Shown here: piece after piece, positions 19,532 to 29,625 of the stretch
How positions within the stretch are numbered: the first letter of the stretch is position 1
How the letters are laid out: each line of letters starts with the position of its first letter
NCBI RefSeq assembly: GCF_026151205.1
Contig: NC_087082.1
Location: 715,501 to 779,500 of the forward strand
Source: Bolinopsis microptera
Taxonomy: Eukaryota; Ctenophora; Tentaculata; Lobata; Bolinopsidae
DNA: 64,000 nucleotides
Direction: 5' to 3'
Position numbers and translations under genes: made by a program
The notes under the pieces: model-generated
Told to the model about the DNA's origin: nothing
What the model saw: the letters and a program-made list of their open reading frames with translations, nothing else
Databases searched by the model: none

Positions 19532-19989
19532 TCAGTTGTGATGATACGTTCTTTGTTCAAGTAAAACGTGAAGCACTTTATCGCCAACAGGTACGTTTGG
19601 ACTGCCTTTTTTCATTTTTGCGTTTTTAGAATTATATGTCGAGTTTGAAAACTTGACTAGCGAAAGTAACCCCTTTTCAGTGAGCACGTCCACAAGAGTT
19701 GATGGAAACTCCTTTTTGTAAACTGAGATCAGCCGCCTCATCTTTCCCGTGTAGTCGTCTGCCGACTTTTGTTGTAGAGCCCGATCATCAGTTAAATAAG
19801 TATCGAAATCGGTTAAAAGTTTTTTCAATACATTTTCCGGATCCCAACCCATTATATCCCTTATCATCATCTGGATGGTCGGGTCAGTGGCTGTTGAAGG
19901 GGATTCCACTCTTTGATCCGTTCTCAGAACGTTTATTTGGGTTGTAGCAGCTGACGGTAAGGGAATGTAGTGATCCTCCACGTATGTGG
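19532..19989 (-). CDS. Unrecognised exon; weakly tyrosine-recombinase N-terminal-like
   Basis: Frame of about 152 codons starting at a good acceptor (TTATCTGCAG|CC at 19990/19989). The hydrophobic residues that could be read upstream come from an AT-rich presumed intron, so I do not call a membrane segment. The protein has ENVLKKLLTDFDTYLTDD and QQKSADDYTGKMRRLISVYK, a helical layout like the SAM-like core-binding domain of tyrosine recombinases, and ends NVPVGDKVLHVLLEQ. No catalytic domain follows. Recombinase remains a guess. Confidence 0.35.
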
Positions 19990-20128
19990 CTGCAGATAAC
20001 GTAACTATTATTATTATCATTATTAGAGCATACAGTACAAATAAAATATATCGTGGTAAAAACATCGAGGCAATTACAAAAATTAAATCGATCATGCATA
20101 ATTTTATATTAAGTAGATTTTTAGTTCA

Positions 20129-21687
20129 TTATTTTATAAATCTCATTAGATTGAAGAACATCACCAAATTACCTGGAAAACGTTCAACCAAATTCGATCG
20201 TCTGCATTCTTTATTCTGTAGCCTGTAATCATTACAGGACTCTTCTAGATCCCTGGGTTTAATGTCAATAAACAGGAGGCAGAAAGCTTTTACGCCGTCT
20301 TTTCGACCGCATCTACCAGTCATTTGAACGAAGTCTTCCAATCTTCTAGGCATTTGTAAGTGTACAACATAGCATATACCTGAAAATTGATTCATTATGT
20401 TGTTGACACGAAATCTTAAATGGGAATCTTCGTAGGGAATCAATTGTGGAGATCCGAACTCCGCTGCAAAATATATGTTAGGTAACTTTCGTTGTCATTA
20501 TATTAGCTTACCGACAGCGTCGAAACCCATCGACAGAGCGCTAGTCGCTATGACGATTCTTACGTCGCCGTCCTCTAGCATTAAACAATTCGCAATGATT
20601 TCTTGTTTTGTAGCTGGTATCTGTGAGTGGTACACCTCCAGACCTGCTGTTGTGCACCCCTTCTCTTCCTATCATAAAACTGTTCGTAAAATATACAAGG
20701 TTTATTGTATTAAAAGCAAGATTTTATAATATCCAACCTTGTCAACGTATTACTCTTCAAAAGCTTATTGTTTATAGTTATATAATATATAGTCTGTTCT
20801 GTGTTTATTGTAAGGTATTTCCACTTATAGCAGCCGGTTTGTTGAACAAAATAATACGGCGAAATCATTATAAAACAATTTTATTTAACATACCGTTTGC
20901 TATACTAGCTGAATTGACAAATAAAAATCACCTAGTTTTTTTTCTGTTTCAAATATTATGAATTAATATTGCGCAAATGCTCACAATACAGGACGTGAAT
21001 TTTACAGACAAGAATTTATACCTTTTTTATAGCGAGATAACAAAGGCCACAATCCACTAAACTTTTCTCGAATATAAGAATTCTCGGGCATTGTCTTCCT
21101 TTCTCTTTCAGCATTTGGGCTAGGTTTCCAACATCGAGTTTTCCCTTCGTGTTAATGAAGCTAATGCGTGGATTTTTGGGGTTCTTCTTTATTTCTTAAA
21201 TAGAAGAAATCCCGAGACTCTGTCTGGTACATTTATCCGTAACTTCTCGCATCGTAGCGGACATACATAACATTCTCGGCCTATTCTCTAATTGTATTCA
21301 ACTCTTTTAAAGTGAAAACATTATTTCATAATTTACCTATGTGCTTGTAGTAGTTACAGAACGAGGGTTCATGGCGTTCTGCTCTCCTTTAATCTTTTGC
21401 CCCAGGATCCTAATGCTATAATTATCCTATAATGGTACTCACTTTTTTAAAGCTATGTACATGAGTAAATGAGATAGATTTCAGTGGTGTCACGATGATG
21501 ACCACATAGTCGAGTTTTCTGAGCTTGCAGCTCAGCGCTAGGGCTTGAAAGATAAGTGACTTCCCAGCTCCTATTTGCAAGCACGCCACGACATCAAACC
21601 CATTAAAAATGGCACTGATGGCTTTTTCCTGGTCTTCCGTCCAATTATATCCCGTAGTTCTTAGTACGTCTGCTTTGCATTCTGAGA
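20129..21687 (-). pseudogene. RecQ-like SF2 helicase gene remnant, three exons
   Basis: Exon 1 (about 21687-21443) follows acceptor TTCTCAG and ends at donor AAAAAA|GTGAGT. It encodes GYNWTEDQEKAISAIFNG and Walker A LQIGAGKSLIFQ, where Ile replaces the usual Thr of PTGxGKS. A later exon (about 20673-20512) gives EVYHSQIPATKQEII and VRIVIATSALSMGFDAV (motifs IV-V). After a 48-bp intron, the next (20463 to about 20129) gives VVHLQMPRRLEDFVQMTGRC plus GRKDG (motif VI). The DEAH box and motifs Ia-III are absent between 20.7 and 21.4 kb. RecQ proteins unwind DNA 3' to 5'; this copy lacks an ATPase-essential part. Copies of its exon 1 occur in R1, so it may be an element-borne helicase. Confidence 0.7.
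20464..20511 (-). other. 48-bp spliceosomal intron
   Basis: Minus strand GTAAGCT ... TTTTGCAG. Removing it joins MGFDAV to AEFGSPQL without a shift or stop, continuing the helicase motif V-VI frame. It is very short, near the lower size limit for animal introns. Confidence 0.6.
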
Positions 21688-21722
21688 ATGAGCCAATGTA
21701 TGAAGGTATCACGTAGACATTT

Positions 21723-22254
21723 CAATGAAGAGTGAACTAAACTGCTGTTTTTTAAGCCTTACCTTCGACTGTGAATTGCCATTTGACTAGTTCCATATTG
21801 TAATATTGCCCTATTTAGAATGTTGCATTAGTATTATATCGATGTATTTATTATAATCATATTTATGTTCATATATCATGAGATTTAATGAGAAAATATC
21901 ATTGTTTATCTACTGACTCAGTATTATGTGATACAACGTTCCTGTAAATAGTCAGTTCAACAATTTGCATATTAATTTAATATGCTTCCAGATAATTAAA
22001 TAAGCTTAACCAATTGAAACAGTTATATGAAATCAGCAGCTATTATACAGCTTAATAATTGTTTGTTGACTTTTATACATTATCCGACAGATCCGAGTTT
22101 TATACTTCTTACACACATAATAAACTGTGCCAGTAAATATATCAAAAATATTGTTTGGCCTAAATGGAGATACAACGATAAGTTCGACCAAATAGAGTCA
22201 CTATCATTTTTCATTCCAGTTTTTACCATTTTCAAGTGTAGAGTGATGTTATCG
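21723..22254. other. Non-coding AT-rich stretch
   Basis: I see no supported gene. The plus-strand frame at 22027-22284 has no conserved features. R1 copy c becomes recognisable from about 22255 (GTCATTGTTTAAATTAACAT). Confidence 0.4.
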
Positions 22255-22570
22255 ATCAATGACTTATGTCATTGTTTAAATTAACATTTGTTATTAAATA
22301 CAATATTTTAGGGGCTGAATTCCACCTCCTTTTTTGTCAATAACAAGAACATTATTTGATTGCGAATCAATAATGAGTATTTTTAAAATTACGAACTTGA
22401 TCACCCTTCTGACTGAAGAACACCTCTGGGTTAGCTAAAACAGCATTATACTCAGTAGAAAAGAATGACAGAGCCTGTATTGGTACCTAACCAGACCATT
22501 TAAACTGAAAACGAAAACATTATTTCATAAAATGACTTACAATTAAATATAATCTACTAGCAGCTGTTGA

Positions 22571-22803
22571 TTACCTGTAATTGTTGTACTCAGATGCATA
22601 TATGTGTCCAGGCATCGCTGAATCACAGGTATGAACACCGCTGCCAGTATTTCTTTATCTGTTTGATCCTCCTTGTCATAGACTCCTTCGTTGAGCAAGT
22701 AGGACAAATACTGCTTGAACCGAGTTTCAACCTGTGAAATATGAATAAAAACATATTTTATATAATTATATGCTTCCGTAGGCAATCAGACACAAACATA
22801 AGA
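22571..22803 (-). pseudogene. Conserved R1 exon (VETRFKQYLSYLL type), copy c
   Basis: Starts at an intact acceptor (TTTCACAG|GTTGAAAC near 22733) and ends at a possible donor (ATTACAG|GTAATC near 22575). It encodes VETRFKQYLSYLLNEGVYDK and KEILAAVFIPVIQRCLDTYM. A second frame, EAKPSRHYFTWFHLMFVSDC, lies upstream at 22770-22850 and may be the previous exon. Most differences from copies a and d leave the protein similar. Function unknown. Confidence 0.45.
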
Positions 22804-23117
22804 TGAAACCATGTAAAATAATGGCGGCTTGGTTTTGCTTCGTTAAGCCGATTAACCCTTACCCTTCGCAGCTGGAAAGTAGTGACATAGAAAGTAGAAG
22901 AATGAAAAAAATGTTTAAAAAAGAAAAGAAAATCAGACAAAAACTTACAGAGAAATGAGATTAAACACCGGATGAAAAAACAATGAAAATAATAAGTAGG
23001 AAGAAAAAAGGAAATGTTTTAAAGAAAGAAACTGTAAAGAGAAAGAAAATATCAGCACAATTTTATATTTCACAACTTAAGTCGCATATTTCTTCGTTTG
23101 GGATGCTTATCTCTGCT

Positions 23118-23300
23118 TCAGTGAGCACTCTGTTGCAGTGTTGCCTTCGCGATCGCCATTTCCAGCTCGCCAATGTTCCGTCCTGTCTTTTTTAATACCA
23201 CTGTCTCTTGAGAGTCGCTTCTCCCTGTTTTTTCGGCGACAACCGTCAAAATGCCATCCCTGGCCATTTTAAACTTCACTACTTTGCAGGACACTGTTTG
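23118..23300 (-). pseudogene. HSP70-like substrate-binding-domain fragment
   Basis: Encodes VKFKMARDGILTVVAEKTG and a tail ETVVLKKTGRNIGELEMAIA. This resembles the end of the HSP70 beta-sandwich (V-x-F-x-x-x-x-x-G-x-L-x-V-x-A-x-x-x-T-G) and the start of the helical lid. The related piece at 40225-40470 has an internal 24-bp expansion. No ATPase domain is adjacent. Confidence 0.55.
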
Positions 23301-23482
23301 CAGGACACTGCTTTTTTCCCCATACATTTTGTTAATGATTTTAAAAAAAATTTAAATTGTTATTAGAAATATACGTCCATATATTTTATATATCCCGTAG
23401 TTCTTACTTAGTATCCTCTGCTGCTGTAGGTTTAGGTATATCTCGTGAGCATCCCCGATTTGTTGAGGGTTGACTTCTACAT

Positions 23483-23611
23483 TGTAAGGTCCTAGCCGTT
23501 GTACAAGAGAAACAGGGAAATCGTGAATCAGGATCTAACCCTAGACCCTACAAAATATAATAGGTGATCAGTTATCAGTCTAAATCTAAAATATAGTATC
23601 AATTTATAACA
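23483..23611 (-). repeat. 3' LTR of the Gypsy element
   Basis: 129 bp, base-for-base the same as 28314-28442 as far as I can compare. On the coding strand it runs from TGTTATAAATTG to GGACCTTACA. It is very short for a Gypsy LTR. Confidence 0.9.
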
Positions 23612-23626
23612 GCTCTCTCTCTCGTT
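23612..23626 (-). promoter_or_regulatory. Polypurine tract
   Basis: Minus strand CGAGAGAGAGAGC directly before the 3' LTR. This is the expected place for plus-strand cDNA priming; the final C before the LTR is atypical. Confidence 0.6.
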
Positions 23627-23911
23627 AGATCCGAAAGCACATGTTAAGATGCGTCTCGTTCCCGAAAACGCGCGTTTATTAAATGTTAACGCCACGCCGC
23701 ACTGCACATAGATTATCAGTTCGGCGGCGAACAACTTTCTGTGAGGCGCAAAATCTAAAATTTCGTCTTTTCACTGTCAGAACTCGAGTGATCTAAAAAC
23801 AAACTTAGTGCTCCCGGCTAATTACAAACTTGGATTACTGTATAAAAGTTATAATTTCATTAAACAAAACAATTTCTTAAAAACTGGTCATCGTGATTGG
23901 TTATTGAAATA

Positions 23912-25147
23912 TCACGTTGCTTGCTTGCCATATCTGTTTAACATTTTGTAATTTACCCGAGGAACATCTCTCAGATTTGCTCTTCTAACATTAACATTTT
24001 CATCATCAGTTTGCTGTCTAGCAATAACGTCATCTCTAATATCAATCTCAGAAGGTTCATCATTATTATCTCGTAAATTATCTGGCAGTTCAATATCAGG
24101 GTCAACTATACCAGGTTCAACTAACGGACTAACATCCTGCTGCTCACTCATTGTCTCACCTCTCACTGAAACAGGGTCTTTGTCAGATACGTTACCTTGT
24201 TGAAGAGAGATAATAGGTCTTCTCAGGCTTTGAATGTGATCAGCATGCTTCCTGATGATGCGTCCTTCATGCTCAATATCATATGTGTTGGATGATTCGC
24301 CCAGTCTTCGCACTACTGTGGCTGGTCTCCATTCCTTTCCATCAATCTGGACACGTACTGGCTGCTTTGGACAAAATGTTCTAGGATTGCTCTGCAACAC
24401 TTGTTGTTGTTTGTCAGCTTGCAAGTTGTCCACTTTCTCCTTGTCATGTGGCGTGAGCATGTGTAACTTAGATCTTAATGTCCGATTGTACATCATGATT
24501 GCTGGTGTCTGACCTGTGGTTGCGTGCGGAGTGTTCCTGTAAGTTAACAAGAAATTATTGAGATTCTTGTCCAAGTCTTTAGAGTCGTTCCACATCTTTT
24601 TCATAGAATTCTTGAACGATTGTACCAGTCTCTCTGCGATGCTATTAGATTTAGGGTGGTATGTCGGCGTTGGAATGTGTCTTATTCCGTTTTGCTTGAA
24701 GAAAACTCTGAGTTGATCTGAAGTAAACTGGGGTCCGTTGTCTGATACAACGACACATGGTAACCCAGTTCTAGCAAATATGTGTCTTAGAACTGTAATC
24801 AGTGCTCCTGCTTTCGTTGAGTTCATCTTAACAATGTCAGGCCACTTAGAGTAGGCGTCCTGAACAAGTAACCACATGTGTCCCTGGAATAGTCCTGCAA
24901 AGTCCATGTGGATGCGCTGGTATGGTCCAGTGGGTCGGCACCACGGATGGTCTGTTAAAGCTGGTGCTGATCTACCAAACTTGTTACAGTCCACACATGT
25001 CTTTACCATGTTCTCCAAGTCTTGATTAAGATTAGGCCACCAAACATAGCTCCTCGCAAGTGTCTTCATACCACTAACACCTGAGTGAGTCAAGTGCAAC
25101 ATGTCTAACACTGACTGCCTCAGTTTCACAGGTATTACCACTCGATT
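23912..25147 (-). CDS. Gypsy integrase
   Basis: Continues the RT/RNaseH frame after an in-frame TGA at 25142-25144 or adjacent. H-H-C-C zinc domain: HLTHSGVSG and CVDCN. DDE core: DFAGLFQGHMWLL, VVVSDNGPQFTS and a Glu in NSIAERLVQSF, with spacing normal for the family. The C-terminal part includes WRPATVVRRLGESSNTYDIE, a GPY/F-like region, then an acidic tail. It would insert the cDNA into host DNA. Apart from the stop at its N-terminus the frame is open to the end. Confidence 0.9.
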   Translation of the reverse strand, partial: NRVVIPVKLRQSVLDMLHLTHSGVSGMKTLARSYVWWPNLNQDLENMVKTCVDCNKFGRSAPALTDHPWCRPTGPYQRIHMDFAGLFQGHMWLLVQDAYSKWPDIVKMNSTKAGALITVLRHIFARTGLPCVVVSDNGPQFTSDQLRVFFKQNGIRHIPTPTYHPKSNSIAERLVQSFKNSMKKMWNDSKDLDKNLNNFLLTYRNTPHATTGQTPAIMMYNRTLRSKLHMLTPHDKEKVDNLQADKQQQVLQSNPRTFCPKQPVRVQIDGKEWRPATVVRRLGESSNTYDIEHEGRIIRKHADHIQSLRRPIISLQQGNVSDKDPVSVRGETMSEQQDVSPLVEPGIVDPDIELPDNLRDNNDEPSEIDIRDDVIARQQTDDENVNVRRANLRDVPRVNYKMLNRYGKQAT

Positions 25148-26454
25148 TCACCAGATCAAGCATCCTTGCTCCGTAGATAGTTCGGTCTTCCTTTTCTGAA
25201 ATTCTTTCATCTCTTCGTTAGTACAGTCTAGTTTTGCTGGCCATCCCTCCATAGTGTAAGCAAACACACGAGATAGAATCGGATCCTTCATCGTTTCTCT
25301 GACAACTAGTCCTGCATCTAACAATGCTTCTTCCATCGTGACCTTGAGGACTGTGTCATAAATAGTGGTCTCCTCCTTGTCTTTAGTAGGCGCTGGCAGC
25401 CTAGAAAGTAGATCACAATTGGCATGATCTTTGGTAGGTCTGTACTTGATACTATACTGATAACTCATTAAGGTCAATCCATATCGAGTTATTCTAGCTG
25501 TTGCCATCTCTGGCAGGTTCCTCTTTGGGTCAAAAATAAACGTTAATGGCTTGTGGTCCATCACTAACTCAAAATGATTTCCCCACAAATACACATGAAA
25601 TCTTGTGACCGCCCATACTATAGCTAGGGCTTCACGATCAATCTGACTGTAGTTCTTCTCGGCTTTCGATAAAGTTCGTGATATGTATTCGATCGGTCTT
25701 TCTCCTTCTTTGTCCACGTGACTCAACACCGCTCCAAGTCCTCTGCTGCTGGCATCAGTGTCAAGCTTCAACTTCTTGTTAGGATCATACAGCGTCAACA
25801 CTGCATCAGAACAGAGCATGTCTTTTAACTCTTTGAATGCTGCTTCCTCCTTTTTGGTCCATTTCCAGGGTGATGATCTCAAACTATCTAGAGGTTCAAT
25901 AACTGAACTTAAGTTGGGCAGGTATCTACGATAGTAGTTGACAGCACCCAGAAATGAAATTAGTTCGGCCAGGTTAGTCGGTGCTGGAGCTGCTTTCAAA
26001 TCTGCCACCTTGGATTTTACTGGCTGTATTCCATGTCTTGATATCTGATGACCTAAATAAACAACTGAGTCCTGAAGAAACTTGGACTTAGCCCAGTTAC
26101 ACCGAAATCCTCGTTCCTGCAATCGTCGTATTACCTCTTGAAGATTCTGCAAGTGCTCCCGGTCATCTTTTCCTGATATCAAAATATCATCGATCCTACA
26201 GCAAACTTTATCAATGTTTTTCAACGTGTTGTCCATGGTCTCCTGAAAGATACCGCTACTACTTGACACACCGTAGGGTAATCTATTCCATTGAAATAGA
26301 CCGAGATGAGTGTTTATCACTGTAAGCTTCTTGTCCTTCTCTCTGACTTTCACATGATTGTAAGCAGACTTCACATCGATAACTGAAAACTTCTGTCCTC
26401 CAACCATTGAATTAAAGCATTCTTCAGTACTCGGTAAAGGATAAATCTTTGTCT
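25148..26454 (-). CDS. Gypsy reverse transcriptase and RNase H
   Basis: RT motifs: KFSVIDVKSAYNHVKV (A), RLPYGVSSSSGIFQETMD (B) and CCRIDDILISG, where the catalytic box reads R-I-D-D rather than the usual Y-x-D-D, plus YLGHQISRHGI. RNase H follows: KLKLDTDASSRGLGAVL (Asp), QIDREALAIVWAV (Glu) and MDHKPL (Asp). It ends with RPTKDHANCDLLSRL, the usual connection to integrase. The upstream join PLPSTEECFNSM shows that it continues from the protease frame after a 1-base shift near 26459. Confidence 0.9.
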
Positions 26455-27297
26455 CTAGGTGCTGTTGAGGGTACTTTTATAGTCACCGCATATCCTTAAC
26501 TTTGGCCCACGCTCGACAACTACTATAGGCGTAGCCCAGGTACTGCTTTCAACTTTCTCCAAGATATTCTGATCAACCAAGGACATCAACTCATTCTTGA
26601 CTTTCTCTTGTTGAGAATACGGCAAGTTCCTAGCCTTTAAGAATACGGGTTGAGCTTCTTCTTTCAGCGTGAGTTTAGCTTCGACTCTACTGATCTGTCC
26701 AATTCCAGGTTTGAATATCTTGTTGTGTTTTAAACTTTCCACGTAATCCGTGATCATCTTCTCAGTTACTATTCCTTCAGAGACTTGGTTGAGAGGGTAT
26801 CCTTCTTCACTCTGAAGGTCTTTGTCAATCTTTGGCTCTTCGTCTTTACCAATCTTTGACTCTTCGTCTTTGTCAACAACAGACATTACACAAGACGACT
26901 CGCCTCTCATCTCACCCAAAACATCTACTGAACATTGAGAATTACATGACTGATCACACTTCACTACACTACTACATAACTTACTACATTTAGAGGGTAC
27001 ATTAGACACAACACGGTCTTTTCCATTGAATAGCTGTTCCAACCAATCGTAACCACAGAAAACTTGAATCCAGGTTCTGCCAAAGAGAGTCGGAAACGGT
27101 TCCTCCACAACATACAGTTCCATGTTCTCTCTACATTTACCTTTAAAATTCACTTTAACTTTCATCTTCCCGAGTATAGACTTAATCTCACCGTTGGCAA
27201 CTTTTAGAGTGTTCTTCGTCTTTACCAGTGCATCATACACAACTGACGAACTCACACGAGCACTCTCACACAAAGCTTGCACCGTTGTTACGCTCAC
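26455..27297 (-). CDS. Gypsy protease remainder and start of RT
   Basis: Begins in frame with the residues after the protease active site (SVTTVQALCE) and includes FPTLFGRTWIQVF, the retropepsin-like end found in Gypsy elements. It then has a Glu/Lys-rich spacer and the RT entry EEAQPVFLKARNLPY, STWATPIVVV and LRICGDYK. It stops prematurely where a base is missing relative to the downstream frame. It has no ATG because it is an internal part of Pol. Confidence 0.8.
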   Translation of the reverse strand: MSVTTVQALCESARVSSSVVYDALVKTKNTLKVANGEIKSILGKMKVKVNFKGKCRENMELYVVEEPFPTLFGRTWIQVFCGYDWLEQLFNGKDRVVSNVPSKCSKLCSSVVKCDQSCNSQCSVDVLGEMRGESSCVMSVVDKDEESKIGKDEEPKIDKDLQSEEGYPLNQVSEGIVTEKMITDYVESLKHNKIFKPGIGQISRVEAKLTLKEEAQPVFLKARNLPYSQQEKVKNELMSLVDQNILEKVESSTWATPIVVVERGPKLRICGDYKSTLNST

Positions 27298-28313
27298 ACT
27301 GCACTACTGCCACTATCAAACTCCATATTCAAAAAAATATCATCATTAATAGTAACTTTAACCATTGGTTTCTGACAAAAAACATTATCAATTCCAATTT
27401 CAAGTGGTTCAATAACATTACCTGACACCGTAACGTTACCTGACACATTCACGTGTCTCACTGACCACTCCAAAGAACTATTGACATCTGGACTCTGACT
27501 CTCAATCTCACTCTGCTCTTCAACATTGTGAGTTTTCTTCACAACATAACAGTTCTTCTTGATATGTCCAGTTTTCTTACATTTGAAACATTTAGTTTTG
27601 CAGTTGTCCTTAGTGTGTCCACTCAATGTACATCTCGTACATACAACTGAAGCTTTGAATTTGTTCGGCTTCCGTTTCTCCCATACTCTGTTAACATCAC
27701 TCTCGCTCATGTTCATCTGCGCTGCTTTCTCCTCTGCCTTCTCAGCAGCTAAAGCTAACTCTACCGCTCTCTCAAAAGTTAAGTTGGCTTCCCCTAACAG
27801 CTTTTTCTTCATTTTCACACTCTTCATTCCAGCAATAAATTGATCAAGCATTCTCTCCTGAAAGTTCTCAAAGTCACAAAAGGTTGCGATTGTTTTCAGT
27901 TTGTTGATGTATTGACCAACTGTCTCGTTCACTTGTTTGCAGGACGAAAACTTATATCTCTGAAGATGTACTGCAGGTTGCGGCATCAAATGATCTACTA
28001 ACCTCTTCTTCAGGGTGTCATAGGTGCACAATCTCACTTCATCTGGGTTGCTCAAACTCTTGGTTAGCCCATACATGCCACTGTCCAAGTACGATAGGAA
28101 AACTGCGGTATTTCCTTGAGTCGCATTCTGCGCATTCGTCCTTGCTGTTTCCACTGCTGCAGCGTTGCTGTTGTCATTAGCGAGCTCCGGTATTGCTGGT
28201 ACCGCTCTGAATAGCTGATTGGCTTGAGCAAACAACTCAAACCGCTCAAACCATGTTCTGCACTCTGCATCTGATGTTAAGAGTTCCAACTGTCCAATAA
28301 TCCTCGTCGCCAT
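27294..28313 (-). CDS. Gypsy Gag with two CCHC knuckles
   Basis: 339 codons from an ATG at 28313 that directly touches the 5' LTR. The capsid-like region includes FERFELFAQ and YINKLKTIATFCDF. Two zinc knuckles follow: CTRCTLSGHTKDNC and CFKCKKTGHIKKNC. The frame runs into the protease and contains its active site (MEFDSGSS, Asp-Ser-Gly), then stops after an apparent 2-base duplication (GTGTGAGC). Deleting two bases restores the Pol frame, so this is either a lesion or an unusual frameshift site. No classical slippery heptamer is visible. Confidence 0.85.
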   Translation of the reverse strand: MATRIIGQLELLTSDAECRTWFERFELFAQANQLFRAVPAIPELANDNSNAAAVETARTNAQNATQGNTAVFLSYLDSGMYGLTKSLSNPDEVRLCTYDTLKKRLVDHLMPQPAVHLQRYKFSSCKQVNETVGQYINKLKTIATFCDFENFQERMLDQFIAGMKSVKMKKKLLGEANLTFERAVELALAAEKAEEKAAQMNMSESDVNRVWEKRKPNKFKASVVCTRCTLSGHTKDNCKTKCFKCKKTGHIKKNCYVVKKTHNVEEQSEIESQSPDVNSSLEWSVRHVNVSGNVTVSGNVIEPLEIGIDNVFCQKPMVKVTINDDIFLNMEFDSGSSAV

Positions 28314-28442
28314 TGTAAGGTCCTAGCCGTTGTACAAGAGAAACAGGGAAATCGTGAATCAGGATCTAACCCTAGACCCTACAAAATATAATAGGTGATC
28401 AGTTATCAGTCTAAATCTAAAATATAGTATCAATTTATAACA
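28314..28442 (-). repeat. 5' LTR of the Gypsy element
   Basis: 129 bp identical to the 3' LTR. There is no spacer between its end and the Gag ATG. TGGCGACGAGGATT, starting one base inside that ATG, has the TGG start expected of a tRNA primer-binding site. Confidence 0.88.
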
Positions 28443-29370
28443 TACATCTGTTTATATAATGCAAAAATTGTCTTCCAACTTCCTTATTACTAAATAAGCA
28501 GAATGGACAGTGATAGTGGTATCTTGTCAGCTTTTTATCATCCACATAGCAAAATGATGTTTCTTGCCGACAACCGTCAATATGACCAAGTCGTCTATTC
28601 GTTTAAACTTTTTCACATGGTCTTTACCATGACTACTGGGAATGCACAATCCTGGTCTACAGAGCAAACAGTTACCTGCATCTGTGACGAGGTCAGTTTC
28701 TGTAAGCGCTGGGTTGAACAGCAAATGCTTATACTCATCCATTACTTTCTTCTTGCATCTAATGAATTGGCCTCATCTAAGGTAAAATAATTAGATTAAT
28801 GAAAGTTCAGACTTCTTAGTATGTCTGCTTTGCAGGCGACAGTTTTTGAAGGAAAAAACAGTCTTAAAAATGTAATTTCTCAAAATGCGGTTCGTGATTA
28901 TGAACCAATGTAGCACGTAGGGTTCGACCTGCAACGCTTCCGGTTCAACCGGGTATGCCTGTTGACTCTTCAGTAACCACGTATACTGTTCAAACCAGTC
29001 ATCTAGGGAGCACTGACTTCAGAGGTAAGTGGATATGGGTACGTTTTCTTCATCTTGTCGCCAATGTAATGGACTATCTCATCTCGAACAATGGATACAA
29101 TTGACTTAGCTAGTCCTCTAATCAGAGGCTGAGAGGTATTGGTCAGAATTATACATAATAACTAATATCATACATCATAATATAATCAATAATACATTTA
29201 TGTAAATCGATGAGATGTACATCCCTTTTTACTTTTTTAGGCGGTGCGCTTCATCTATAAGAACGGCTCTTTTGATGAGATGTAACATATTTATTCTCAG
29301 TAGTTATTGAGTTATTGGAAGAATGATCGAATTTGCTGACTATATAAAAATCATATTTTCAAGTTTATTA
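28443..29370. repeat. R1 copy c, part right of the Gypsy element
   Basis: Matches 40645-41340 of copy d (CATCTGTTTAT...GCAAAAATTGTCTTCC...). It has an extra about 200-bp stretch at 28915-29190 (TAGGGTTCGACCTGCAACGC ...) that is absent from copy d. It ends near the start of a 245-bp unit. Confidence 0.75.
28527..28790 (-). pseudogene. Cys-rich R1 exon, copy c
   Basis: Minus-strand frame GQFIRCKKKVMDEYKHLLFN ... CLLCRPGLCIPSSHGKDHV, probably opening at the acceptor TTACCTTAG near 28775. Conserved at 40740-40960. The clustered Cys/His residues suggest metal binding. No family is recognised. Confidence 0.4.
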
Positions 29371-29384
29371 TAAACTTTTTCCCC

Positions 29385-29620
29385 ATATATGTTTCTAATG
29401 ATTTCAATAAAATTTAAATTGTGATTAGAAATATATTTCCACTGCTATAAAAAACTTATCAAACTTATTATTATATTGAAAGTTCATGCAATGGAGAAGA
29501 TACAAGGTCTTAGAACTGGATTTCTTCCTAGCTGAGAATTATATTTTTACCTGTTTACTTCAGTTCCATTAGCACTATGTTTAGCTTAAACATCTCACCA
29601 CCAAAGATGTTGTGGTGGTT
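29385..29620. repeat. 245-bp dispersed unit
   Basis: Another member of the family described at 4610-5130, from CCCCATATATGTTTCTAATG to CACCACCAAAGATGTTGT. The HSP70-like pseudogene follows immediately. Confidence 0.8.
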
Positions 29621-29625
29621 CCGTT

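Larger units (their letters stand above)
22255..23482. repeat. R1 copy c, part left of the Gypsy element
   Basis: Closely matches 39235-40652 (copy d) and 8250-9070 (copy a): the TTAGGGGC block, the VETRFKQ exon, the purine-rich block and the HSP70-like scrap. It ends GTTGACTTCTACAT, where the Gypsy element is inserted; copy d reads straight through that point (TTGACTTCTACATCTGTTTA). Confidence 0.85.
23483..28442 (-). mobile_element. Ty3/Gypsy LTR retrotransposon, near full length, coding-defective
   Basis: 4,960 bp on the minus strand with identical 129-bp LTRs, 5-bp TSDs TACAT (23478-23482 and 28443-28447), TG...CA ends, a purine tract, Gag with zinc knuckles and Pol in protease-RT-RNaseH-integrase order. 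R1 copy d at about 40640 is the empty site. Three coding lesions are seen: a shift at the protease active site, a shift in the protease-RT region near 26459, and an in-frame TGA before integrase. Identical LTRs argue for recent insertion, so the lesions are either new, inherited from a defective master, or assembly errors. Confidence 0.9.

Noticed and set aside
19990-20095. Apparent N-terminal membrane segment of the 19532 frame.
   Set aside because: The hydrophobic residues come from AT-rich sequence upstream of a strong acceptor (TTATCTGCAG), so it is more likely intron.
28900-28965. GGGTTCGACCTGC, similar to a tRNA B box.
   Set aside because: No A box at the right distance and no cloverleaf could be drawn.
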